Assembly (NCBI GenBank): GCA_002702725.1
Contig: PABE01000136.1
Coordinates: 4,347 to 36,700, forward strand
Direction of reading: 5' to 3'
Source: Porticoccaceae bacterium
GTDB lineage: Bacteria; Pseudomonadota; Gammaproteobacteria; Pseudomonadales; Porticoccaceae
Length of the DNA: 32,354 bases
The notes beneath the pieces were generated by a model. It ran no database searches. It was not told where the DNA came from and worked only from the letters and a program-made list of their open reading frames with translations. Below are positions 1 to 11,848 of this stretch, in pieces. The position numbers were made by a program, and so were the translations under genes. Position 1 is the first letter of the stretch; each line of letters starts with the position of its first letter.

Positions 1-420
1 CAGCGGGAGGATGATTACATCCTGCGCAGTTACAGCACCGTAAACGAGATAAAAGAGGCCAAGGCGCGACGCCTCAGGCTGCTCGACCGGGAACTTGAAA
101 TCGTGCAATCCAATATCGCTGAATACGGACGGCGCCAATCCGATCTGCGGGAGCGGGCGGCGCGTCATCAGGCGGCGGGAGAACCCGTGCCAAAAGCGGT
201 GGCTGAAGTTCTAAACGATCTGATAGCGCAAAAAAAATCTGCACTCGCGGTTCTTAAAGAACGTCGTGTTGAGCGCAAGGCGTTAAGCGACAAGTACGAT
301 TTCTACGCCAGGCGCCTTGTCGAGCTGAAAGGAGACTCGGCACTGTCCACTAAGCCGCAAACAGGGCCTGACGCAACAAAGCCCATTCAGACTGCCACTC
401 CGGCGTCATCGAGCGAGTGA
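1..420 (+). CDS. Coiled-coil protein of unknown function, 3' part
   Basis: An open frame runs from the first base of the window to TGA at 418-420, so the 5' end and start are outside. The visible 139 residues are highly charged and heptad-rich (for example LDRELEIVQSNIAEYGRRQ, and later QKKSALAVLKERRVERKAL), which predicts a long helical coiled coil followed by a Thr/Pro/Ser-rich disordered tail. No catalytic motif is visible. Similar charged proteins with an N-terminal DUF4124 domain are common in gammaproteobacteria, but that domain would lie outside the window, so this link is only a guess. Its last 71 bases overlap the 3' end of slmA on the other strand. An internal GTG at 103 is available, but the frame is open upstream of it and reads as the same helix. 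Confidence 0.6.
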   Translation, partial: QREDDYILRSYSTVNEIKEAKARRLRLLDRELEIVQSNIAEYGRRQSDLRERAARHQAAGEPVPKAVAEVLNDLIAQKKSALAVLKERRVERKALSDKYDFYARRLVELKGDSALSTKPQTGPDATKPIQTATPASSSE

Positions 421-946
421 AATCACTGCGCACAAACTGCCGTATTCTGCCCTCAATAAATGCCATCAGCACGGACGCGCAGGTGGTTCGAGTATCCCGC
501 AGCTTTAGGCCCTCATTGAATTCCCCGTCCCGCAAACGTTGCCTCAACTCGGTTTCGAGGCGGTCGAAAAGCTGGCTTATACGCCGGTGCAGGCGAACGG
601 GTTCACCACTGATGGCCTCACCGGTAACCAGTCTCGCGATACCGGGATTGCGCTCGAAAAAGCCGAGTACCAGTAACAGGGATTTGTAACCGTATTCCTC
701 GGTTGTAATGGGCTCTTCGGCAATCGCACGCAGCCGGCTGAACAGCGCTTCCTCGGCGAACGCTACCAGGTCCTCATACATGCGGGTTTTGCTGGGGAAA
801 TGCCGATACAGTGCCGCCTCGGAAACCCCCACCGCCCTGGCGAGCAGCGCAGTGGTTATACGGATATCGGGGCTGCCTTCGAGCAATTTCGCCAGGGCCT
901 CCAGAATCTGCTGTTTTCGGGAGGAGGCGGGTGTGGTTTCCAGCAT
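350..946 (-). CDS. slmA: Nucleoid occlusion factor SlmA (TetR family)
   Basis: This 198-residue protein has the usual SlmA length. The N-terminal helix-turn-helix (LLARAVGVSEAALYRHFPSK, about residues 34-53) carries the YRHFPSK stretch typical of TetR-type factors, and the C-terminal two thirds is the all-helical dimerisation domain. Known role of the family: SlmA binds specific chromosomal sites and blocks FtsZ ring assembly over unsegregated DNA. It is the last gene of the leftward coaBC-algC-argB-slmA series, 50 bases after argB. In Escherichia coli slmA also sits in the dfp-dut neighbourhood, which supports the call. The 3' end overlaps the convergent coiled-coil gene by 71 bases. Confidence 0.93.
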   Translation of the reverse strand: MLETTPASSRKQQILEALAKLLEGSPDIRITTALLARAVGVSEAALYRHFPSKTRMYEDLVAFAEEALFSRLRAIAEEPITTEEYGYKSLLLVLGFFERNPGIARLVTGEAISGEPVRLHRRISQLFDRLETELRQRLRDGEFNEGLKLRDTRTTCASVLMAFIEGRIRQFVRSDFTRSMTPEWQSEWALLRQALFAA

Positions 947-996
947 GGCGAGTCATTCCGACGGCAGGGCGTTCCCTGCCAGCTTGTTATTGGATT

Positions 997-4401
<3,405 letters not shown>

Positions 4402-4418
<17 letters not shown>

Positions 4419-5595
4419 GCCGGTCGATCAACACCCTCGCCAACTGATTTTTGGACAGCACGGGCATTTCCTCGATACCGCTATCAAGCACCAGGGTCAC
4501 CTGGTTGTCGTCACTGTTGAAGCCGATATCGCTGCGAGACACGTCGTTTGCGATCACCCCGTCCAGGCGCTTGGCGATGCGCTTTTTCGTGGCATTCTCG
4601 ATCAGGTGCTCAGTTTCCGCGGCAAAGCCGATGGTAATCGGCCGGGAAGGAAGTGCAGAAACCGCAGCGATAATGTCGGGGTTTTTTTCCAACTCCAGAG
4701 TCATTGCGTCACTGTGCTTTTTGATCTTCTGACTCCACTGTTTTTTGGGTCTGTAGTCAGCTACTGCGGCGGCACCGACAAACAGGTCGCAACCGTTCAT
4801 CAGGCCCAGGGTGGTATCCAGCATCTCCTGAGCGGTGGTGACCGATACCAGATTGACCCGGTCGGGACACGGAAGCCCGGTCGGACCCGAAACGAGCCAG
4901 GTATCCGCGCCGGCCTCGGCCGCAGCCTCGGCGAGCGCATAGCCCATCTTGCCAGAACTGTGATTGGAAATATAACGGACGGGATCAATGGCCTCCCGGG
5001 TCGGCCCAGCGGTTATCACCACCTTGCGCCCGGATAGTACCCCCCGGGCGAACAGGGGCACGAGTGCGGCCACAATATCCAGTGGCTCGAGCATGCGGCC
5101 AAGACCCACATCGCCACAGGCCTGGCTACCTTCCGAGGGACCGAAAACGGCCATGCCCCGCCGTTGCAGTGTGTGCAGATTATCCTCGGTACTCTGTTTG
5201 CCCCACATCCCCTGGTTCATCGCCGGAGCAATCGCCACCTGGGCAGGTGTCGCCAGACACACCGCCAGCAACAGATTGTCTCCCTCGCCGGCGGCGAGCT
5301 TGGCGATAAAGTCGGCGCTGGCCGGCGCCACCACGACCACATCCGCCCAGCGGGCAAGCTCGATATGCCCCATCGCCGCTTCCGCGTCAGTATCCAGCAG
5401 GGAGGTGTGCACGGGGTTGCCGGAGAGTGCCTGCATTGTCAGGGGCGTGATGAACTCCCGGGCTGCGGGGGTCATGACGACCCGCACTTCGGCACCCGCG
5501 TCCTGCAGGCGGCGTACCAGATCGGCGCTCTTGTAGGCTGCGATACCGCCCGTTACACCCAGCAGCACCCGTTTGTTTGTCAGCGAACCCATCAC
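4402..5595 (-). CDS. coaBC: Bifunctional phosphopantothenoylcysteine decarboxylase/synthetase CoaBC
   Basis: The 397-residue protein carries both halves of Dfp. The N-terminal FMN-dependent decarboxylase (CoaC) shows VTGGIAAYK (14-22), His78, PAMNQGMW (124-131) and the ACG motif with active Cys160. The synthetase half (CoaB) begins near residue 189 with VVITAGPTREAIDPVRYISN, and its lysine-rich loop follows near 290. It joins cysteine to 4'-phosphopantothenate using CTP, then decarboxylates the product, two consecutive steps of coenzyme A synthesis. It heads the leftward operon and diverges from radC, as in many gammaproteobacteria. The gene that normally follows, dut, is absent. coaD, a later step of the same pathway, lies about 3 kb away. 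Confidence 0.97.
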
Positions 5596-5679
5596 CGGCG
5601 ACTGTTCCCATCATCAAACGGTGTACGATAGCATTGCCATGACAAATTTCGAAGACAAAGGATGTCGGAGGGTTCAGGG

Positions 5680-6354
5680 ATGGCGATCAGGGACTGGCCC
5701 GCGGATGAGCGGCCACGGGAAAAACTCCTTGCCAGGGGCGCCGCGGCCCTGTCAGATGCGGAGTTGCTGGCGATCTTTCTGCGCACAGGCACCACCGGTA
5801 CTTCGGCGGTCGAACTGGCTCGTCAATTGATCCGGCAATTCGGCGGCCTGGGCAGGCTGATGGCTGCGGATCTCAAAACCTTTTCCGCCGCCAAGGGCCT
5901 TGGACCTGCCAAGTACACCCAGCTACAAGCGGTGCTCGAGCTCTCCCGTCGCCACCTGGGTGAGCAGCTGATACGGGAAAATGTCTTTACCAGTCCCGAC
6001 ACCGTTATCCGCTATGTGCAATCCACCCTCAGCGGCCGCCATCAGGAAGTTTTCATCACCCTGTTTCTGGACAGCCAGCACCGGCTTATCGCCGGTGAAG
6101 AACTGTTTTACGGCACCATCGACGGCGCCAGCGTATACCCCAGGGAGGTGGTAAAACGAGCTCTGCACCACAATGCTTCTGCGGTTATCTTCGCCCATAA
6201 CCACCCTTCCGGGGTGGCCGAACCGAGCCGGGATGACCAATCCATCACCCGGCGACTCAAAGAGGCATTAGGGCTCATTGACGTCCGGGTTCTGGACCAT
6301 ATCGTTGTCGGTACCGGCTGTGCGGTGTCAATGGCGGAAAGGGGGTTGCTATGA
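5680..6354 (+). CDS. radC: RadC family JAB-domain protein
   Basis: The product starts [20 protein letters not shown], the classic RadC beginning: a helix-hairpin-helix-like N-terminal part, then a JAB/MPN-type metal-binding domain with the HNHPSG motif near the C-terminus. I chose ATG 5680, which has GGAGGG seven bases upstream and gives 224 residues, the length of the Escherichia coli protein. An in-frame ATG at 5662 would add six residues but has a poorly placed ribosome site. The biochemical role of RadC is unsettled: the name comes from a repair phenotype later questioned, and the fold suggests a metalloprotease-like or nucleic-acid role. It is divergent from coaBC. Confidence 0.93.
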   Translation: MAIRDWPADERPREKLLARGAAALSDAELLAIFLRTGTTGTSAVELARQLIRQFGGLGRLMAADLKTFSAAKGLGPAKYTQLQAVLELSRRHLGEQLIRENVFTSPDTVIRYVQSTLSGRHQEVFITLFLDSQHRLIAGEELFYGTIDGASVYPREVVKRALHHNASAVIFAHNHPSGVAEPSRDDQSITRRLKEALGLIDVRVLDHIVVGTGCAVSMAERGLL

Positions 6355-6374
6355 GGAATTTCGCACCAATCTGT

Positions 6375-6403
6375 TTGATTTTAGGGCACTGCTCTGGTAT
6401 AAA
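6375..6403 (+). promoter_or_regulatory. Sigma-70 promoter for rpmB-rpmG
   Basis: TTGATT (6375-6380) and TATAAA (6398-6403) are separated by exactly 17 bases, a near-consensus sigma-70 promoter. The bases after the -10 box are TCGCGCC, a GC-rich discriminator of the kind found at growth-rate-controlled ribosomal promoters; that link is inferred. A small hairpin (TGCGGG / CCCGCA, near 6415-6430) follows in the roughly 100-base leader before rpmB. Confidence 0.7.
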
Positions 6404-6509
6404 TCGCGCCTCTCTGCGGGAGCCCCCGCATAAATTCGCACCCCTGTCGGTCCCCGGCGGGTAAACCGGTTGGTTTTTGCCGACCCAAAAGGCTTGTAGA
6501 GGCACGATC

Positions 6510-6746
6510 ATGTCCAGAGTATGTCAGGTTACCGGCAAGAAACCGATGACCGGTAACAACGTATCGCACGCACAGAACAAAACCCGTCGGCGTTTTGAGC
6601 CGAACCTGCACACTCACCGTTTCTGGGTCGAGGCCGAAAAGCGTTTTGTGAAACTGCGCGTATCCACCAAAGGCCTGCGCACCATTGACAAGCATGGCAT
6701 CGAGAAAGTACTGGCTGATGTCCGCGCCCGCGGCATCAAGGTCTAA
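6510..6746 (+). CDS. rpmB: 50S ribosomal protein L28
   Basis: The 78-residue basic protein begins [20 protein letters not shown], the recognisable L28 start, and ends DVRARGIKV. It is a structural protein of the large ribosomal subunit. ATG 6510 has AGAGG seven bases upstream. A TTG at 6477 extends the frame but is not in keeping with the family. rpmG follows after 13 bases, the usual pair in proteobacteria. The CxxC-containing zinc-ribbon type of L28 is not present here; only one N-terminal cysteine is seen. Confidence 0.97.
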   Translation: MSRVCQVTGKKPMTGNNVSHAQNKTRRRFEPNLHTHRFWVEAEKRFVKLRVSTKGLRTIDKHGIEKVLADVRARGIKV

Positions 6747-6759
6747 GGAGAACTGAACC

Positions 6760-6927
6760 ATGGCAAAGTCAAACCGCGACAAAATCAAGCTGGTTTCCAG
6801 TGCCGGTACCGGCCACTACTACACCACCACCAAGAACAAGCGCACCATGCCGGAGAAGCTTGAACTCAAGAAATACGATCCGGTTGTTCGGCAGCACGTA
6901 GCCTACAAGGAAGCCAAGATCAAGTAA
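6760..6927 (+). CDS. rpmG: 50S ribosomal protein L33
   Basis: A 55-codon gene reading [20 protein letters not shown] and ending YKEAKIK before TAA at 6925-6927. The [25 protein letters not shown] region is the L33 core. It is a small large-subunit protein near the tRNA exit site. The ribosome site AAGGAG lies ten bases before ATG 6760, partly within the rpmB stop region, so the two genes are surely co-translated from one message. The protein lacks the CxxC pairs of zinc-binding L33 paralogues, so it is the zinc-free form. A strong terminator follows after 15 bases. Confidence 0.96.
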   Translation: MAKSNRDKIKLVSSAGTGHYYTTTKNKRTMPEKLELKKYDPVVRQHVAYKEAKIK

Positions 6928-6942
6928 CCATTGGCGCTCCTT

Positions 6943-6992
6943 GATCAGCCATAAAAAAGCCCGGCACAGGCCGGGCTTTTTTATGGCTGATC
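6943..6992. terminator. Bidirectional terminator, 23-bp perfect palindrome
   Basis: Bases 6943-6965 pair perfectly with 6970-6992 around a four-base loop (ACAG). The core is GCCCGGC with six A/T pairs on each side, so both strands read a GC-rich hairpin ending in six T. It can stop the rpmB-rpmG message from the left and the exbD message from the right. The pairing continues beyond the T run through ATGGCTGATC, longer than a terminator needs. Confidence 0.92.
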
Positions 6993-7003
6993 GGTTCAGC
7001 TCT

Positions 7004-7411
7004 TCATTTCTTTTCGGTCGACAGGGAAATATCGTACACCCCGGCTTCTCTGGCCTGGTCGGAAATCTTCACAAACAATTCTGTTTTGGCTTTTGGATCT
7101 GCACTGATGATCACTTTGGCTTCCGGGTTCTCGGCATGGATACGCTCAACGTTTGCACGCACGGAGCGCACATCGATACGGCGCCCTTCAAGCATGATGT
7201 CGCCCGATTCGGAAACATGGAAGACAATATTTTTGTTCGCCTGATCCGGTGGTGGCTGGTCAGTCGTCGGTGGACGGTTGACGTCGACACCTGCCTCCTT
7301 GACGAACGAAGCAGTAACGATGAAGAAGATAAGCATGATGAAAACGACGTCCAGCATGGGCGTCAGGTCAATCTGCGACTCTTCTTCGGCCCTGCGCTTT
7401 CCTAAGGCCAT
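7004..7411 (-). CDS. exbD: ExbD/TolR family proton-channel protein
   Basis: The 135-residue product has the ExbD layout: a short charged cytoplasmic N-terminus (MALGKRRAEEESQIDLTPML), one membrane helix DVVFIMLIFFIVTASFV whose leading aspartate is the conserved proton-path residue, then a periplasmic domain. ExbD works with ExbB to pass proton-motive force to TonB for outer-membrane uptake. ATG 7411 has GGGG eight bases upstream; a TTG at 7444 would add eleven residues with no support. The sequence type (LTPMLDVVFIML, then KEAGVDVNRP) resembles the ExbD2 of TonB2-type clusters. No exbB, tonB or receptor gene is nearby: mutM diverges on one side and a terminator closes the other. It could also be a partner of an unlinked ExbB. 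Confidence 0.9.
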   Translation of the reverse strand: MALGKRRAEEESQIDLTPMLDVVFIMLIFFIVTASFVKEAGVDVNRPPTTDQPPPDQANKNIVFHVSESGDIMLEGRRIDVRSVRANVERIHAENPEAKVIISADPKAKTELFVKISDQAREAGVYDISLSTEKK

Positions 7412-7443
7412 AAATCCTACCCCTTTAGTTCTAAGAGCGGGCA

Positions 7444-7449
7444 ATCATA
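7444..7449 (-). promoter_or_regulatory. Possible -10 element for exbD
   Basis: On the minus strand TATGAT (five of six consensus bases) is directly preceded by TG and lies 32 bases before the chosen exbD start. The -35 candidate 17 bases further up, TGTGCA, is poor. The call rests mainly on the -10 and position. Confidence 0.35.
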
Positions 7450-7511
7450 CAGATTTACCCTGTTATTGCACACTGTCTTAAGGAGAACAGGAGGCCCTGG
7501 ATCACCCCCGA

Positions 7512-7540
7512 TTGCCCGCCCATAGTGTAAGGGCTAGTAT
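7512..7540 (+). promoter_or_regulatory. Possible sigma-70 promoter for mutM
   Basis: TTGCCC (7512-7517) and TAGTAT (7535-7540) stand 17 bases apart, each matching four of six consensus positions, 30 bases before the mutM GTG. Nothing better is visible in the 159-base gap between exbD and mutM. Confidence 0.4.
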
Positions 7541-7570
7541 GCCGACAATTTTCAGCGTTGAGAAGTACCT

Positions 7571-8383
7571 GTGCCCGAACTGCCTGAAGTTGAGACCACA
7601 TTGAGGGGGATTTCACCCCATTTAACCGGAATAACCGTCACCGGCCTGAACGTGCGGGACAGCCGGCTACGCTACCCGGTGGCCGATGACCTGAGCTCCC
7701 TGATAACCGGCCAGAGGGTCCAAAACCTGCACCGTCGGGGCAAATACCTTCTGCTTGAGTTCAGCACAGGGTATCTCATGATTCACCTGGGCATGTCGGG
7801 CAGCCTTCGTCTTGTTCCCGCAGGCACGACGCCGGGTCTGCACGACCACATCGACCTGGGACTCGCCTCCGGCCAAACCCTTCGCTATACCGATCCGCGC
7901 CGCTTTGGCCTGTGGCTGTGGTGCGAAAATCCATCCACACACCGGCTCATTCGTCACCTCGGCCCCGAGCCCTTGAGCGATGCCTTTGATAGCGATTACC
8001 TGTGGCGGCGATCCCGCGGCAAACGGGTGGCTATCAAGAGTTTCGTCATGGACAGCCGGATAGTGGTAGGCGTCGGCAACATCTACGCCAACGAAGCCCT
8101 GTTCCTGGCCGGCATCCACCCAACACGGCCGGCGGGCAGAGTATCCCGCGAGCGCTACGCGCAATTGCAGACGACCATTAGAGAAGTCCTCAAACACGCC
8201 ATCGATCAGGGCGGCACAACCCTCCGGGATTTCGTCGGCGGCGATGGCAAGCCCGGTTACTTCAGCCAGTCACTGAACGTCTACGGTCGTGTCGGGCAAC
8301 CGTGTCCGCGCTGTCAGACCGCACTGCGGGAGCGCCGGTTGTCCAACCGGTCAACGGTCTACTGTCCGGCCTGTCAACGGTAA
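7571..8383 (+). CDS. mutM: Formamidopyrimidine-DNA glycosylase MutM (Fpg)
   Basis: The 270-residue protein begins [14 protein letters not shown]: Pro2 is the catalytic nucleophile once the initiator is removed, and Glu3 is the partner. The conserved lysine lies in RRGKYLL (near residue 57), and the C-terminus holds a four-cysteine zinc finger (CPRCQTAL... YCPACQR). It removes 8-oxoguanine and ring-opened purines from DNA and nicks the abasic site. The GTG at 7571 is fixed by the required Met-Pro-Glu start. It converges on coaD with only six bases between stops, and no terminator is seen there. Confidence 0.96.
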   Translation: MPELPEVETTLRGISPHLTGITVTGLNVRDSRLRYPVADDLSSLITGQRVQNLHRRGKYLLLEFSTGYLMIHLGMSGSLRLVPAGTTPGLHDHIDLGLASGQTLRYTDPRRFGLWLWCENPSTHRLIRHLGPEPLSDAFDSDYLWRRSRGKRVAIKSFVMDSRIVVGVGNIYANEALFLAGIHPTRPAGRVSRERYAQLQTTIREVLKHAIDQGGTTLRDFVGGDGKPGYFSQSLNVYGRVGQPCPRCQTALRERRLSNRSTVYCPACQR

Positions 8384-8389
8384 TACCCG

Positions 8390-8884
<495 letters not shown>

Positions 8885-8922
8885 CTAAAGGTGGCGGATG
8901 GTACACAATTCACTGGCTGCCC

Positions 8923-9513
8923 TCAAATGCGCCGGTACAGTCGGCAGACTACCCCGCCTGCGGAGCGTTCCTTTATCCGGGACCAGTCCTGCGGCACGGC
9001 AACCGACACGTCCGATGCCGTCTCAATATAGACCAGGCCACCGGGCGCCAGCCAGTCCTGCCCATGGATTAACGGGACTATTTCAGGCAGCACATCGCTG
9101 GCAAACGGCGGATCAAGGAAAATGATGTCAAACGGAGCCTGATCGCCCCGCCGGCGTAGCCATTGCTCGGCATCAGCACAGATCACTGCAGCCCCCGCTC
9201 CAGCCTCGAGCTGCGCAACGGTTGCGGTCAGGGTCCTGTAGACGACCGGGTTGCAATCCAGGAGCACAGCCTCCCCCGCGCCACGGGAAAGCGCCTCCAG
9301 GCCCAGAACCCCCGAGCCGGCAAAGGCATCAAGGCAGCGGGCACCCGGCAGTTCCATGCCAATCCAGTTAAACAACGTTTCGCGCAGACGGTCACCGGTA
9401 GGTCGCAAGCCGTCGACATCTGGAAACAGTATGCGCCGGCTGCGCCACTTGCCCGCAATAATGCGCAACTGATTAGTCTTTCGCGGCGACGGGGGCTTGC
9501 GGACCTTGGACAT
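8923..9513 (-). CDS. rsmD: 16S rRNA (guanine-966-N2)-methyltransferase RsmD
   Basis: The 196-residue protein has the RsmD landmarks: a basic N-terminus leading to LRIIAGKWRSRRI, then LRPTGDRLRETLFNW, the SAM loop DAFAGSGVLGLEALSRGA (about 61-78) and the catalytic DPPF motif near 132-135. It methylates G966 of 16S rRNA in the small subunit. It diverges from ftsY and is followed by coaD. In many bacteria rsmD and ftsY are neighbours, as in Escherichia coli. Confidence 0.95.
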   Translation of the reverse strand: MSKVRKPPSPRKTNQLRIIAGKWRSRRILFPDVDGLRPTGDRLRETLFNWIGMELPGARCLDAFAGSGVLGLEALSRGAGEAVLLDCNPVVYRTLTATVAQLEAGAGAAVICADAEQWLRRRGDQAPFDIIFLDPPFASDVLPEIVPLIHGQDWLAPGGLVYIETASDVSVAVPQDWSRIKERSAGGVVCRLYRRI

Positions 9514-9629
9514 TGGCGTGACTGATTACCGGTGGGTGATTGACGGATACGGACGCCATTCATCGGCTGTGGATCGAGGCTATCAATGGTAGCATACCCG
9601 CCTTTCAGACTTGTCCAGTGTAGTGACCC

Positions 9630-11144
9630 ATGACAGACGACCAGCATTCCCGGGACCCGTCGGAAGACAGAAAAGCCGGCTTCCTGGCCCGATTTCGGCG
9701 CAACAAGCCGGAACAGGACGCCGGGCAGAGCCCCCACTCCGATAAGACTGCCACACCGGCGACACCGCACCCTGGGCAGAGCCCGGACAGTTCGGACGCA
9801 CCGAAGCCACACGAAACGCGCACCTCGCCCTCCGGACTGCGACGCCTGTTTTCACGGAATGCAAGCGAGCCAGGCGACACTCGCACCGGGCAGCCGGCCA
9901 ACTCAGCCGGCCCGGCGCCCGAGACAGTCGCGGATACAGCGGTTGCACCCGATGATACGGTGGGCTCCGGCAAACCCGCGCCTGAAGCCCCCGAGAAGTT
10001 AATCGGGGAAAACCAGCCAGCCGCAACACCTGAAGACAGCGCCCCGGACACCAGCGGCCCCGCCCCCAACCAGGAGCCGTCCCATGGCAAAAGCCATGGG
10101 GCCACATCACCGGATGCGGGTGAAGGGAACGAAGCCAAAAGCGGTGTTCGCCGGCTCCTGACCTTTGGCAAAAAGGAGCGCGGTGCTGAGTCCACGGAAA
10201 CGGAATCGCCGAAAACCGCCGGGGAGACGGTAAAAGCTAAACCCGCCGGTCGCATCCGCCGGGCACTTGCACGAACCCGTGAAGGCATGGGTAACGTCTT
10301 CCTGGGTAAAAAGGCCATCGATGATGACCTGCTCGAACATCTGGAAACCCAGCTCTTATCCGCCGACCTGGGCATGGAAGTGACCCTGGAGGTGATCAAC
10401 GCCCTCACCGAGCGGGTCCGGCGAAAGGAACTGAACGACGTCGCCGCGCTGCAAAAGGCCCTTCATGGCATATTGGTTGATATCCTGAAGTCCTGTGAAA
10501 AGCCGTTGGAAATCAGTGGTCCCGGCCCGTTTGTATTGATGGTCGTGGGCGTCAATGGCGTCGGCAAGACCACCACCATAGGCAAGCTTGCCCACCGCTA
10601 CCTGGACAATCATCAATCCGTAATGCTGGCCGCGGGTGATACCTTCCGGGCGGCGGCAGTGGAACAGCTACAGGCCTGGGGGGAACGCAATAGGGTACCC
10701 GTTGTCGCTCAGCACACCGGTGCCGATAGCGCCTCGGTCATTTATGACGCCGTCGAGTCGGCCCGTGCCCGCGGTACGGACATACTGATCGCCGACACCG
10801 CAGGCCGCCTGCACACCAAAAGCAACCTCATGGAAGAGTTGAAAAAAATCAGGCGGGTGGTGGGCAAGCTCGATGCATCGGCGCCCCATGAAGTGCTGCT
10901 GGTTCTGGATGCCGGTACCGGCCAGAACGCTGTGTCACAAATGCAGCAGTTTCACAAGGATATCGGCGTTACCGGTATCGCGCTGACGAAACTCGACGGC
11001 ACCGCCAAAGGGGGTATCATCTTCGCCCTGTGTAAGCGCTTCGGTGTACCGGTGCGCTATGTTGGCGTCGGCGAAGGGGTCGAGGATCTGCAACCGTTCA
11101 AGGCGGAGGACTTCGTCTCCGCATTACTCGACCTGCCCGCGTGA
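9630..11144 (+). CDS. ftsY: Signal recognition particle receptor FtsY
   Basis: The 504-residue GTPase has an N-terminal acidic, Pro/Ala/Thr-rich region of about 190 residues (membrane-association A domain, low complexity), then the NG domains. Seen motifs: GVNGVGKTTTIGKLAHRY (G1, near 306), DTFRAAAVEQLQAW, the DTAGRLHTKSNLM loop, TKLDGTAKGG, and the closing GVGEGVEDLQPF. It docks SRP-bound ribosomes at the inner membrane for co-translational insertion. It leads the ftsY-ftsE-ftsX-rpoH series; ftsE begins 41 bases later. The A domain is longer than the enzyme core needs, but such variation is normal in this family. Confidence 0.97.
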   Translation: MTDDQHSRDPSEDRKAGFLARFRRNKPEQDAGQSPHSDKTATPATPHPGQSPDSSDAPKPHETRTSPSGLRRLFSRNASEPGDTRTGQPANSAGPAPETVADTAVAPDDTVGSGKPAPEAPEKLIGENQPAATPEDSAPDTSGPAPNQEPSHGKSHGATSPDAGEGNEAKSGVRRLLTFGKKERGAESTETESPKTAGETVKAKPAGRIRRALARTREGMGNVFLGKKAIDDDLLEHLETQLLSADLGMEVTLEVINALTERVRRKELNDVAALQKALHGILVDILKSCEKPLEISGPGPFVLMVVGVNGVGKTTTIGKLAHRYLDNHQSVMLAAGDTFRAAAVEQLQAWGERNRVPVVAQHTGADSASVIYDAVESARARGTDILIADTAGRLHTKSNLMEELKKIRRVVGKLDASAPHEVLLVLDAGTGQNAVSQMQQFHKDIGVTGIALTKLDGTAKGGIIFALCKRFGVPVRYVGVGEGVEDLQPFKAEDFVSALLDLPA

Positions 11145-11185
11145 TGTGCCGAGTCCTGCGCACAGTCCCGCAGCTTTGAACGACC

Positions 11186-11848
11186 ATGATCCGCTTTGAG
11201 AATGTCAGCAAGCGCTATCCGGGTGGACAGGAGGCCTTGTCGCAGCTGAGCTTCCACCTGGCACCGGGGGAGTTCGCCTTTCTAACCGGTCACTCCGGCG
11301 CGGGCAAGAGCACGCTGCTGAAGCTGATCATGCTTATGGAGCGACCTACCAGCGGCCAATTGCTCATCAACGGCAAGAACCTGAACCGGCTGCACAGCAG
11401 TCAGGTACCTTATTACCGGCGCCGGGTTGGCGTTGTCTTCCAGAGTCATCAGCTGCTTTTCGATCGCACGGTTTACGACAACGTGGCCTTGCCATTACAA
11501 ATCATGGGACACCCTCAGGCTGATATCGGACGCCGGGTACGCGCCGCCCTCGACAAAGTCGGATTGCTTGGCAGGGAACAGCAAAACCCTATCAACCTGT
11601 CCACGGGCGAACAACAGCGGGTCGGGATTGCCCGGGCGGTGGTCCATAAACCCCGCATCCTGCTGGCCGACGAACCTACCGGCAACCTGGACCCGGCGCT
11701 GTCGGCGGAAGTGATGGCGCTGTTCAGAGAGTTCAGCGAGGTCGGCGTGACTGTTCTGATCGCCACCCACGATATCGCACTTATCGAACCCCTCGGTTGT
11801 CGCCGGTTGCACCTGCATCACGGCCGGATGTCGGAGACCGGACCATGA
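11186..11848 (+). CDS. ftsE: Cell division ATP-binding protein FtsE
   Basis: A 220-residue ABC ATPase: Walker A GHSGAGKST (near 36-44), signature LSTGEQQR, Walker B ILLADEPTGNLD and the switch histidine in ATHD. The opening MIRFENVSKRYPGG is typical for FtsE. With FtsX it forms a membrane complex that activates cell-wall hydrolases through periplasmic partners at the septum. Its TGA overlaps the ATG of ftsX (ATGA, 11845-11848), so translation is coupled. Confidence 0.96.
   Translation: MIRFENVSKRYPGGQEALSQLSFHLAPGEFAFLTGHSGAGKSTLLKLIMLMERPTSGQLLINGKNLNRLHSSQVPYYRRRVGVVFQSHQLLFDRTVYDNVALPLQIMGHPQADIGRRVRAALDKVGLLGREQQNPINLSTGEQQRVGIARAVVHKPRILLADEPTGNLDPALSAEVMALFREFSEVGVTVLIATHDIALIEPLGCRRLHLHHGRMSETGP

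Noticed and set aside
9605-10408. 267-codon open frame opposite ftsY
   Set aside because: It is antisense to the FtsY A domain, Ser/Pro/Gly-rich without motif; a product of high GC and biased codon use.
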